Source: Planctomycetota bacterium (GTDB lineage Bacteria > Planctomycetota > Planctomycetia > Pirellulales > Lacipirellulaceae). From it: DNA of 8,397 bases. Both the position numbers and the translations under genes were made by a program. Below, in pieces: positions 1 through 6,616 of this stretch (its first letter is position 1; each line of letters begins with the position of its first letter). The stretch covers positions 1 through 8,397 of the forward strand of contig JAADIN010000081.1 in NCBI GenBank assembly GCA_013151315.1. Direction: 5' to 3'. The notes under the pieces are model-generated. The model had not been told where the DNA came from, made no database searches, and worked only from the letters and a program-made list of their open reading frames with translations.

Positions 1-1
1 A

Positions 2-287
2 AGGTGGCCCCATATCATCGAATACGGGCCCCCGACGAACGAACGGCTGCTTGATGTAGTGGAGACCTCTGGAAAGCGAAGTGGGAGGATCGAACGACGA
101 TACTTACAAGCCAGTACACGACTGGCCGCTTACTGGGATTGGCCGGGACTTGCTCAGGTGTGCCGTTTGGTTCGAACGACGAAACGGAGTCGAGACGGTC
201 GAAATCGACTACGCCATTACCAGCGTGCCACGCGACCGAGCAGACGCAGGACAGTTGCTTGCTTGGTGGCGGGGCCATTGGAGCATC
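2..287 (+). pseudogene. ISAs1-family transposase, C-terminal fragment with frameshift
   Basis: The fragment reads in two frames. From position 2 to about 185 the frame gives SGRIERRYLQAST followed by DWPGLAQVCRLVRTT, which matches the 'GHGRIE-R ... YLDWPG-AQV-RLERT' stretch of ISAs1 (H-repeat) transposases. From about 189 to 287 the frame one base further on gives VEIDYAITSVPRDRADAG and then LAWWRGHWSI, matching the following 'Y-ITSLP--RADA--LL-L-RGHW-IE' stretch. The two halves are collinear in the family, so one extra base (or a net +1 change) near 181-189 has broken the gene. The expected continuation after GHWSI (ENRLH-VRDVTFGED) is missing, and no start codon or N-terminal catalytic part lies in the window. 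It is a dead remnant. The family assignment rests on motif recall, but the match is extended and in the right order. Confidence 0.78.
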
Positions 288-366
288 ACTCCTGAGCGCT
301 GTGCTCGCCGAAGTCAACGAAGAATGGCAAACCGGAAAAACTTACCTTAACACCGAGACCGACTGA
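288..366 (+). pseudogene. IS256-family (mutator) transposase, C-terminal tail remnant
   Basis: The frame starting at 289 reads LLSAVLAEVNEEWQTGKTYL followed by NTETD and a TGA at 364-366. This closely resembles the extreme C-terminus of IS256-type transposases ('RLVSAVLMEISEEWETGRRYLN'). Only about 25 residues remain. It begins exactly where the ISAs1-type homology stops and in a different frame, so the two fragments were joined by insertion plus deletion rather than forming one gene. It is not functional. The piece is short, but the pattern (AVL-E---EW--G--YLN, then stop) is distinctive. Confidence 0.65.
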
Positions 367-491
367 TCTCGCCAAAGAAAATTTTTTTACAGAACTACGG
401 TTGCTTTATCTGGATATTGTTCCATGACCGGCTGGTTTTCGCCTTTTCTTTTCTACTTGGCCCGTTGTACCAATACTGACGCCACGGTTCG
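367..491. other. Spacer between IS debris and oxidoreductase gene, possible IS256 end
   Basis: This 125-base stretch is visibly richer in A and T than its surroundings and has no credible gene. The bases after the IS256-type stop (about 381-404, TTTTTTTACAGAACTACGG) resemble the TTTACACAA-type ends found just after the stop codon in many IS256 elements, so the right end of the old element may lie here. No matching left end or target duplication can be found in the window. I see no hairpin with a T-run that would terminate the minus-strand transcript arriving from 492. Confidence 0.25.
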
Positions 492-1610
492 CTAGCCGGC
501 CAAGCGTTTCAGCACGACCGTGTCGTCTTCTGTCCAGTGCTCAGGCTCGGAGAGAACCGAAGGCGTCAGGGGCATGGCGAGCGCGCCGCGGCGCGAACCT
601 AAGGCGCCGTCCCATTGGTGGGCCGCGACTTGCTCGAGCACTTGCTCGGCTACGGCGATGGCATCGCGGCCGTCGCGGCCGGTCACCTGAGGATTGGCAC
701 CCGAGCGAATCGCGGTGGCGAAATCAAGCAACTCTTGCTCGATGGCATTGTTTTCGACGGCCGGCAAATTACGTCGCACTAGCATGTCGCTGAAGAGATG
801 TTCGCGAAGATGGTTTTTCTGTTCAGCCGAAAGGACCTCGGCCTGAAAATCTCGGTCGAGAACTTCCTGGGTCGGTTCGACAATCGAGGCTCGGCGGGCC
901 GCGAAGTCGAGTGTTGCACAACACTCGCCTGTAAATATCTGCATCGTTCGCTCGGCAGCATAGCTTACGCGCGAAGCGGTTAGATTCGCCACGCAGCCCG
1001 AATCAAAATGCAATCTCGCATTGACTAGGTCTTCGTGGTCGCCGAGTACCGAGAAGCCGATGGCCTCAACGCAGGTAAGTGAAGATTGCGTCAAGCTCAG
1101 TACGACATCAATGTCGTGAATCATGAGATCCATCACGACGCCAACGTCGGTCGACCGAAAGGTATAGCCGCTAGTTCGACGAGCTTCGATAAATTTGGGG
1201 TCTTCGATTTTCTCTCGTACCGAGACAAGCGCGGGATTGAATCGTTCGACGTGGCCGACCTGCAGAACGAGTTGCTGCCGCTCGGCTAGCGTCACAAGCT
1301 CGTTGGCCTCGGCCAAGGTCGAAGTCATAGGCTTTTCGACCAACAGATGCAGGCCGCCATGCAACAACTCGGTGGCGACCTGGGAATGGTAGATCGTTGG
1401 CGTGGCGATCACGGCGGCATCGACCGTACCAAACAACTCTCGATAGTCGGCCAGTGGCTTGGCACCGGTGTCGGCAGCCACTTGATCGCGCGTCGCAGCA
1501 ACCGGGTCGACGACGGCAACGAGCTCGATATTTTCCTGGGCGGCGGCAAGGCGTGCATGGATTCGACCCAAGTGCCCTGCCCCGACAACTGCTAAACGCA
1601 ATCGACTCAC
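492..1610 (-). CDS. Gfo/Idh/MocA-family NAD(P)-dependent oxidoreductase, lipid A-linked (GnnA-like?)
   Basis: A 372-residue protein of normal length for the family. The N-terminal Rossmann fold carries VVGAGHLGRIHA (8-19) and an acidic residue after the second strand (VVDP, 33-36). The EKP motif of the family is at 92-94, followed by VGHVERFNPA (118-127), and the C-terminal domain has DLMIHDIDVV (161-170), where His165 is the likely catalytic histidine. The start is GTG at 1610-1608, overlapping the lpxA stop (GTGA) with AAGGAGA six bases upstream, so translation is coupled to lpxA. Family members beside lpxA include GnnA, which oxidises UDP-GlcNAc at C3 as a first step toward 2,3-diamino lipid A. 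That role is inferred here from position and motif resemblance, because no partner aminotransferase (GnnB) is visible. The last ~25 residues are a less conserved tail. Family very secure, substrate unknown. Confidence 0.92.
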   Translation of the reverse strand: MSRLRLAVVGAGHLGRIHARLAAAQENIELVAVVDPVAATRDQVAADTGAKPLADYRELFGTVDAAVIATPTIYHSQVATELLHGGLHLLVEKPMTSTLAEANELVTLAERQQLVLQVGHVERFNPALVSVREKIEDPKFIEARRTSGYTFRSTDVGVVMDLMIHDIDVVLSLTQSSLTCVEAIGFSVLGDHEDLVNARLHFDSGCVANLTASRVSYAAERTMQIFTGECCATLDFAARRASIVEPTQEVLDRDFQAEVLSAEQKNHLREHLFSDMLVRRNLPAVENNAIEQELLDFATAIRSGANPQVTGRDGRDAIAVAEQVLEQVAAHQWDGALGSRRGALAMPLTPSVLSEPEHWTEDDTVVLKRLAG

Positions 1611-2413
1611 GCTGCTCTCCTTACTTCTCGACCTCGGCCATGTTTGCCTTCTTGCTGACCTTCGACAAAAGCGAAGAGCCTTTCGACTTCGGGAGTCGAC
1701 TGTCCGCTGGAGTGAAGAATCTCGCGAGCGTGGGTCAGCCCCACCTTCGTGCGGAAAAGTAGTCGATGGGCTGCGGCGAGTCCGTCGATCGCTTGGGTTG
1801 AAAATTCGTTTCGCTTCAAGGCGACAATATTAATGCAGCGAGGATGGGCCGTGCTTCCCTCGGCGAGCATGTAGGGCGGCACGTCGTGAAGCACGCGGCT
1901 CAATGGTGCGAGAAAGCTGTAGCTGCCGATCGTTACGTAATGGTGGATCGCACAATTGCCCGACATCGAGGCATAATCTTTGACATGCACATGGCCAGCG
2001 AGCAGCGAGCCATTTGCGATCACGATATGGCTGCCTAACTTACAATCGTGGGCGACATGGACATTGGCCATCAGGAAGTTGTTGTCACCCAAACGGGTGA
2101 TACCGTCTTCCTTTTCGCTGCCTCGATTGATCGTCACGCCTTCGCGAAACATATTTCCGTCGCCAATTTCGACGCACGTGTCGCCACCGCTATAACTGAG
2201 ATCCTGTGGCTCTCCGCCAATCACGACGTTGGGATAGATGATGTTTTCACGACCGAGGGTCACCTTTCCCATCAAGGTCACGTTGTTTAGTAAACGGGTA
2301 CCCTGTCCGATTTTGGCTTCGGCGCCAATCGTACAGAAGGGGCCGATCTCGACGTCTTCGTCGATCTCGGCTCGCGGATCTACCCAGGCATTTGCTGCAA
2401 TACTCGAGGCCAT
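1607..2413 (-). CDS. lpxA: UDP-N-acetylglucosamine O-acyltransferase LpxA
   Basis: LpxA transfers a 3-hydroxyacyl chain from acyl carrier protein to the 3-position of UDP-GlcNAc (or a 3-amino analogue), the first step of lipid A synthesis, in the cytoplasm. The 268-residue length fits the family (262 in E. coli). Residues 10-185 are hexapeptide repeats of a left-handed beta helix. The catalytic histidine is His122 in VHVAHDC, equivalent to E. coli His125. His119, His141, His157 and Arg201 match E. coli His122, His144, His160 and Arg204 with a constant offset of three. DVPPYM (177-182) and the helical C-terminal domain follow. Deviations: E. coli Lys76 is Ser73, the acyl-length residue Gly173 is Pro170, and His191 is Thr188. 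The ATG start is preceded by GAGAGGGA. It lies 48 bases after lpxC and overlaps the oxidoreductase gene by four bases, so the three genes are probably one transcript. Confidence 0.96.
   Translation of the reverse strand: MASSIAANAWVDPRAEIDEDVEIGPFCTIGAEAKIGQGTRLLNNVTLMGKVTLGRENIIYPNVVIGGEPQDLSYSGGDTCVEIGDGNMFREGVTINRGSEKEDGITRLGDNNFLMANVHVAHDCKLGSHIVIANGSLLAGHVHVKDYASMSGNCAIHHYVTIGSYSFLAPLSRVLHDVPPYMLAEGSTAHPRCINIVALKRNEFSTQAIDGLAAAHRLLFRTKVGLTHAREILHSSGQSTPEVERLFAFVEGQQEGKHGRGREVRRAA
1616..1622 (-). promoter_or_regulatory. Ribosome binding site of the oxidoreductase gene inside lpxA
   Basis: The minus strand reads AAGGAGA five to six bases before the GTG at 1610-1608. This strong Shine-Dalgarno sequence lies within the last codons of lpxA and decides the choice of the GTG start that overlaps the lpxA stop. 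Confidence 0.75.
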
Positions 2414-2461
2414 TTTTTCATCCCTCTCGGAGGAGGCTGCCAGTGGTTGGCTTGGTTCTGT

Positions 2462-3337
2462 TTACGCAGTCGCCCGGAGTGGTGCGACCGAAGCAAAACT
2501 TTTTACTAACTCTTGTGCCAAGGCGGCATTCAGCTTGTGTCCGCTGCGATAGGCAACGATCCGACCAACAATCGCATGTCCCGTCAGAGCCAAATCTCCA
2601 ATTAAATCCAAGGCTTTGTGACGGGCACACTCGTTTTCAAACCGCAACTCATTTTCGACAACGCCCTGTTGGTCAAATATCAGCAGGTCACGCGGAGTGA
2701 CATGCCCGCCAAGGCCCTGCCGAACCATCTCCTCAGCCTCTCGCTGCAATACAAACGTGCGGCAAGGGGCAAGCTCGCGGCGAAATTGTTCAGGGGTCAC
2801 TTCCACAGTGGCCGCCTGTCGGCCAATAACAGGATCTTCGGGATAGTCCAACTCGAACTCGACCGAATAACTTCCATCGGCTACCGGATGGGCTTCGATC
2901 CAAGCTTCGCCGCTTGTCAGACGAAGCGTCTCGGTAATCTCGAGGTGCGAAACTTCCTCGTCTTGCTCCTGGAATCCCACGCCGAGCAAAGCGTCGACAA
3001 ATTCGATCGCCGAGCCATCGCAGCCAGGCATTTCTGCCTGGTCGACGCCAACCTCACAATTATCGATCTGTAAACCGGCCAAAGCAGCCATGATGTGTTC
3101 GACCATCTCGACTTGCACACCACTCAAGCTGAGATTAGTGCGCCGCAGGACATCGGTACGGTATTCGACTCGACCTGGTATCGAAGCCTCAGGACCAAGA
3201 TCGTCGCGCACAAACGTGATTCCCGTGCCGACCGGTGCCGGGCGAAATTCAACGTGTACTTCTTTTCCGCTCCAGTAGCCAAATCCCACCACCTCGATTG
3301 GTCGTTGGATGGTCTGTTGCGTTCGAGAATGGAACAT
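2462..3337 (-). CDS. lpxC: UDP-3-O-acyl-N-acetylglucosamine deacetylase LpxC
   Basis: LpxC is the zinc deacetylase that commits the LpxA product to lipid A synthesis. With the start at 3337 the protein has 291 residues (305 in E. coli). Zinc ligands are His81 (VEHIMAA), His240 and Asp244 (HKALDLIGD), and the general acid/base residues are Glu80 and His267 (SGH). All sit two residues beyond the E. coli positions (Glu78, His79, His238, Asp242, His265), which strongly supports this start. EMPGCDGSA (102-110) and CRTF (192-195) are further family signatures. The frame stays open upstream to 3535, but those 66 extra residues come from an intergenic repeat and should not be included. No good Shine-Dalgarno sequence precedes the ATG. 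Many bacteria have fabZ beside or fused to lpxC; neither is present here. Confidence 0.96.
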   Translation of the reverse strand: MFHSRTQQTIQRPIEVVGFGYWSGKEVHVEFRPAPVGTGITFVRDDLGPEASIPGRVEYRTDVLRRTNLSLSGVQVEMVEHIMAALAGLQIDNCEVGVDQAEMPGCDGSAIEFVDALLGVGFQEQDEEVSHLEITETLRLTSGEAWIEAHPVADGSYSVEFELDYPEDPVIGRQAATVEVTPEQFRRELAPCRTFVLQREAEEMVRQGLGGHVTPRDLLIFDQQGVVENELRFENECARHKALDLIGDLALTGHAIVGRIVAYRSGHKLNAALAQELVKSFASVAPLRATA

Positions 3338-3398
3338 GACGGCGAGGCTCAATGCTGCAAAAAGTTTATTGTTTGAAAAAAGGAAGTAAAAAATTTCA

Positions 3399-3509
3399 CC
3401 ACAGAGACACGGAGGCCACCGAGTTTCATTCATTGAGAAAACGCGAATTATGCCATTCTCTCGAAGCAATGTTATGGCTGTTTTCTCTGTGCTCTCCGTG
3501 TCTCGGTGG
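3399..3509. repeat. Intergenic inverted-repeat element (CCACAGAGACACGGAG type)
   Basis: Two 25-base arms, 3399-3423 and 3485-3509, are inverted copies with 21 of 25 matches. Both contain the core GAGACACGGAG, separated by a 61-base AT-richer middle. A- and T-rich flanks (about 3375-3396 and 3510-3535) border the arms. Read in either direction the arms translate as 'HRDTE(S/A)TE', a sequence that recurs in many short hypothetical proteins of planctomycetes and other bacteria as I recall, which marks a dispersed non-coding repeat. It occupies most of the gap between the OmpH-like gene and lpxC. The transcript could fold it into a long hairpin, with possible effects on termination or mRNA stability. 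It could be a miniature element moved by a transposase elsewhere. No transposase or clear target duplication is visible. Confidence 0.8.
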
Positions 3510-3535
3510 TTATTCTTCTTTATTTCTCGGTACAA

Positions 3536-4177
3536 TTAGCGGCGAGCAGGGTTGCCCTTCGAAGCCGCAGGTGCGGATCCGGCAGCAGGTGCTGCGCCAC
3601 CACGGTTTAGTAGTGCCAAAACATCGGGGGTGATGTCGATGTTATTCTGACTCACGACCGGCTTGTTGATGGCTCGCAACACGTCTTCTCGACGATTGGG
3701 ATCGATCTGGTCGCCATTGAACCGCAACACCAAACCGAGATTGTGTTGCTTAGCATAGTGCTGAACGGCATTGCTGACTTGCAGATAAGTCTGATAGTAG
3801 ACTTGCGATTCGCGTTCCAAGAAATCCTTACGGATACGACCGGCCGAGAGATTAAATTCGGCCTTCAGTCGGGCAATCTCTTCGTCAAGCTGTTTGAATT
3901 CAGGAGAGCCGACGTTGTACTGTTTGCGCATCTCTTCTTTGCTTTGAACCGCGTCACGCTCGCCTTTGAGCTTTCCTTCGGCAGCTTCCATTTCCTTCTT
4001 CAGGCCCTCCATGGCCCCACTAAATTGTTTGTATTCCTTGAAAATGTAGCTCACGTCGACGACGGCAATGCCATAACGAGAGGCATTCGCGCTCGGGCCC
4101 GCGGGTTGAGCGATGGCCTGTGGGGCGAGCGAAATCAGAGCAACAGCAACTAGGGTCGAAAGCAGGGTAGTCTTCAC
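3536..4177 (-). CDS. OmpH/Skp-family periplasmic chaperone
   Basis: A 213-residue exported protein. Residues 1-23 form a signal peptide (Lys2, a hydrophobic core, and APQAIA before Gln24). The mature part begins after a short Ala/Pro linker with YGIAVVDVSYIFKEYKQF (35-52), the first beta strand and helix of OmpH/Skp. It continues as a charged heptad-like coiled coil (about 50-145, rich in Lys, Glu and Gln) and returns to a strand, NLGLVLRFNGDQIDP (146-160), with DITPDVLALLN near the end of the fold. The last 20 residues are a low-complexity Ala/Gly/Pro tail. Skp proteins trimerise and hold unfolded outer-membrane proteins in the periplasm. Proteobacteria also place skp beside lipid A genes, and here lpxC follows after 198 bases. 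The start is GTG with AAGGAGT six bases upstream. A distinct structural role in planctomycetes is possible. Confidence 0.88.
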   Translation of the reverse strand: MKTTLLSTLVAVALISLAPQAIAQPAGPSANASRYGIAVVDVSYIFKEYKQFSGAMEGLKKEMEAAEGKLKGERDAVQSKEEMRKQYNVGSPEFKQLDEEIARLKAEFNLSAGRIRKDFLERESQVYYQTYLQVSNAVQHYAKQHNLGLVLRFNGDQIDPNRREDVLRAINKPVVSQNNIDITPDVLALLNRGGAAPAAGSAPAASKGNPARR

Positions 4178-4183
4178 GTCAGC

Positions 4184-4190
4184 ACTCCTT
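4184..4190 (-). promoter_or_regulatory. Ribosome binding site of the OmpH-like gene
   Basis: The minus strand reads AAGGAGT six bases before the GTG at 4177-4175. This is a strong site that supports the non-ATG start, which in turn gives a complete signal peptide. Confidence 0.75.
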
Positions 4191-4362
4191 GCTGAATAGG
4201 GTCATCCTTGACCGAACGTCGGGTAACCGGCCCATGCTTCAAAGCACGTCCCGTAAAACACACGGGAAAGGGCAGCGGGGTAAATTGCGGGGCGTATTGT
4301 GCCGAGAAGTCGTCACGCCGTAAATAGCATTTTCCAGCCGTTTCCGGCTTAGCCAACTACTG

Positions 4363-6297
4363 CTAGCGTGGCGGGTCGAGGACGACTTCCGACTCGATTC
4401 GCTCCTCGCCGCGCGTGAACGTAATCGGTACTTTGTCGCCGGCCTCGAATTTTCGCAATGCGTTATCGAAATCTTCCAAATTGCCAATTTTATGCTCGCC
4501 GAGTACCACGATTGCGTCTCCACTTTGCATACCCGCATCGTCGGCCGGGCTTCCCGGAGCAACTCCCGAGATCGCGTATCCAACGCCTCCGCTACCAAAG
4601 TCGGGAATGCTTCCAAAATAGGGCCGTGGATTCTTGCTCGCTGCCGTTTTGCTCGGGCGATCGACCTGCTGGTATTCGATTTCCCCCTCGACTGTGGCTA
4701 GCTTCGCAATCCAGTCGACCGCAAATTGGCTCACGCGGCGCATGCCTTCGAGGTTTAGTAAATGAAAATCGTCGGTTGGGCGATGGTAGTCGCTATGGGC
4801 GCCGGTAAAAAAATGAATCACCGGAATCTGCTTTGCATAAAACGTGGCATGATCGCTCGGCCCAAAACCACCCGACTCTTTGGCTAACTGAAAACGATGC
4901 CGCTCGTTGATCTCGTCCAGCCAACCCTCAAACTGGGTAGCGGTATCAAAGCCACTCGCGATCAGCTTGTTGTCTCGCAGTCGGCCAACCATATCGAAAT
5001 TCACCATGGCGACGATGCTTTCCAGCGGCACGGGACAATTTCGCACAAAATGGGCACTACCCAGCAGGCCACGCTCCTCGCCCGAAAAAGCGACAAAAAC
5101 AATCCGCCTTCCCGAAGACCTTTCTCGCTGAGCGAGACGACGAGCCACTTCGACCAACACCACGGCGCCCGAGGCATTGTCGTCTGCCCCATTGTGAATC
5201 TGCTTGCTGTCGGGCGCAGCGGATCCCGACTCCCCGCGCCCCAAGTGATCGTAATGGGCACCGACCACAATCGTTTCTTCGGCCAAAGGCCCTTTTCCTG
5301 GAATGACTCCGACGATGTTTACTAAATCGACGATCTCGCGCTCGATCGAAATGTTTCCTCGCACCCGACAACCGACCAGCTCAAAACTGCGCGGCTTGGG
5401 CCCGTCGTCGATCGCTGTTTCGAGTTCGCTCAAAAACGGCTGGCCGGCCGCCGCGAAGAGATCGTCCATCGCCTGGCGTCGACAATGGACGACCGCAATT
5501 TCGCGGGGCATCGACGATTTTCCCGCCGAAAATGCGAGTAGCTCGTCGTGGTCGCCTTCCGCCCTGCCCTGCCAACGCTTCACGCGTTTCTTGGCCTTGG
5601 CAATCTCTTCTTTCGATTCCTTCGACGTCCGTGCTTCGTCCAACTGTCCGATCGCCGCCTTCAAGCGTTTCTTGGCATTGGCTGCCCGTTTCTCAATTTC
5701 AAATTGGTCGGTGCAAAAAATAACCGCCGCTGCGCCGTGCTGGTAGGCATTGCTTACTTTAGTGCTCAGCGGAGCGTGTCGCGTGTTTTCTGTTCCGTCG
5801 AACTTGCTGTGCGGATTCGCTTGCTGAGGTTCGTGGCGAAGCACGACGACGGCTTTGCCCTCGACATCAACGTCGGCGTAGTCGTCATACTCGAGGTCAG
5901 GAGCGCTAATGCCGTAGCCAACAAAAACTAGGGGCAAATCAAATTCTCCGTCGCCACTCATCGCCAGAGGCGTGAAGTCTTGCTCCGGTGTTAGCGTGGT
6001 CTCCAATTCCAGGCGATTGTCGGCCCCCAATTTTGATTTTGCGGCAAAAGGGAAGTTTTGAAACCCATCCTTCTCGCCTAGCGAAAGGTCGATGCCGGCC
6101 GCCTGAAATTCATCGCGGAGGAACACCGCGGCGCGGCCGATGCCTTGCGTTGTGAGCCCTCGGCCTTCGAGCTCGTCGGAGGACAAAAATTTTACAGCCC
6201 GTGTCATCCAAGCAGTTTCTTGGGCAAGGGCCTCGCCGGCAAAAAGAAAAAATTGGACGACCAACAACGGTGCAAAGAAAACTCGAAGGACAGCCAT
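4363..6297 (-). CDS. Secreted M28-family zinc peptidase with PA and PDZ domains
   Basis: A 644-residue exported protein. The ATG at 6297 gives a signal peptide (1-26, Arg5, hydrophobic core, GEALAQ), and FLSSDELEGRG (37-47) is typical of the start of M28 peptidases. A PA-type insert (about 121-198, VFVGYGISAPDLEYDDYADV) continues into a Lys/Glu/Ala-rich, probably coiled segment (199-248). The catalytic domain has GAHYDHLG (346-353, His348), GADDNASG (370-377), FSGEERGLLGS (405-415, base Glu407 and ligand Glu408), NFDMVG (433-438, Asp435), SDHATF (481-486) and HSDYHRPTDD (501-510, His505), the full two-zinc ligand set. A PDZ domain (about 573-638, VAPGSPADDAGMQSGD) closes the protein. It likely acts as an aminopeptidase in the periplasm or at the surface; the substrate is unknown. 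The upstream open extension to 6633 overlaps the divergent gene and is rejected. The OmpH gene follows after 185 bases. Confidence 0.92.
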   Translation of the reverse strand: MAVLRVFFAPLLVVQFFLFAGEALAQETAWMTRAVKFLSSDELEGRGLTTQGIGRAAVFLRDEFQAAGIDLSLGEKDGFQNFPFAAKSKLGADNRLELETTLTPEQDFTPLAMSGDGEFDLPLVFVGYGISAPDLEYDDYADVDVEGKAVVVLRHEPQQANPHSKFDGTENTRHAPLSTKVSNAYQHGAAAVIFCTDQFEIEKRAANAKKRLKAAIGQLDEARTSKESKEEIAKAKKRVKRWQGRAEGDHDELLAFSAGKSSMPREIAVVHCRRQAMDDLFAAAGQPFLSELETAIDDGPKPRSFELVGCRVRGNISIEREIVDLVNIVGVIPGKGPLAEETIVVGAHYDHLGRGESGSAAPDSKQIHNGADDNASGAVVLVEVARRLAQRERSSGRRIVFVAFSGEERGLLGSAHFVRNCPVPLESIVAMVNFDMVGRLRDNKLIASGFDTATQFEGWLDEINERHRFQLAKESGGFGPSDHATFYAKQIPVIHFFTGAHSDYHRPTDDFHLLNLEGMRRVSQFAVDWIAKLATVEGEIEYQQVDRPSKTAASKNPRPYFGSIPDFGSGGVGYAISGVAPGSPADDAGMQSGDAIVVLGEHKIGNLEDFDNALRKFEAGDKVPITFTRGEERIESEVVLDPPR

Positions 6298-6393
6298 AAT
6301 TGTCTCGGGGTCGATTTCTGGGAGATGGATTTGTAAAAGCTGAGTGGATTTTGAAGTGCGTCCCCCCAAACCGTCAAGCAGACATTTTTCCCC

Positions 6394-6463
6394 GCGAGCC
6401 GGCTCGTCCCGAGCCCGACCTGTCGGTGGCGGGGAAACCGTGGGCGGGGACGCCACGGCTCGC
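6394..6463. repeat. GC-rich intergenic element with nested inverted repeats
   Basis: GCGAGCCG at 6394-6401 is perfectly complementary to CGGCTCGC at 6456-6463. The outer left arm is itself part of the perfect palindrome CGAGCCGGCTCG (6395-6406). Inside, CCGTGG (6438-6443) pairs with CCACGG (6453-6458), and with one bulged G the stem extends by CG/CG to enclose a GGGA loop. Base composition is clearly higher in G and C than the flanks. It resembles dispersed intergenic repeats (REP-like) of planctomycetes as I remember them. A role as a regulator or terminator is not shown: no T-run follows on either strand. Confidence 0.55.
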
Positions 6464-6610
6464 TTTACCCGCAGGGGGTGCCTAACCGTCGCATTCTGAA
6501 CCGCCGAGCGGTACTTTGCCCCTAACAATTCGTTGCTAAACCCTACCACGATGGACTGCCAAGCCGTAGAATCGAGGGACTGCGGAGAAGTGAGGCTATT
6601 TCTTTTCTTA

Positions 6611-6616
6611 CGGAGA
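6611..6616 (+). promoter_or_regulatory. Ribosome binding site of the FHA kinase gene
   Basis: CGGAGA lies ten bases before the GTG at 6627-6629. The only nearby ATG (6617-6619) is in another frame and soon meets a stop, so the GTG is the best start. It also places the FHA domain directly at the N-terminus. Confidence 0.5.

Noticed and set aside
81..350. A single intact small gene in the first 366 bases
   Set aside because: The transposase similarity switches frame twice and neither frame has a complete protein, so these are remnants rather than a small gene.
3338..3535. N-terminal extension of lpxC by 66 residues
   Set aside because: It is the translation of the intergenic inverted repeat, has no counterpart in LpxC proteins and would shift all catalytic residues far from their family positions.
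3743..4153. Open frame of 136 codons antisense to the OmpH-like gene
   Set aside because: It mirrors the coiled-coil codons of the chaperone gene, with no motif or ribosome site of its own.
4235..4246. Dyad TGCTTCAAAGCA upstream of the OmpH-like gene as a possible operator
   Set aside because: The arms are only five bases long, no promoter is seen around it, and such dyads are common by chance.
4336..4349. Short hairpin AGCCG/CGGCT, with a GAAA loop on the minus strand, after the peptidase gene
   Set aside because: The stem is only five base pairs and no T-run follows in the direction of transcription, so it is not a convincing terminator.
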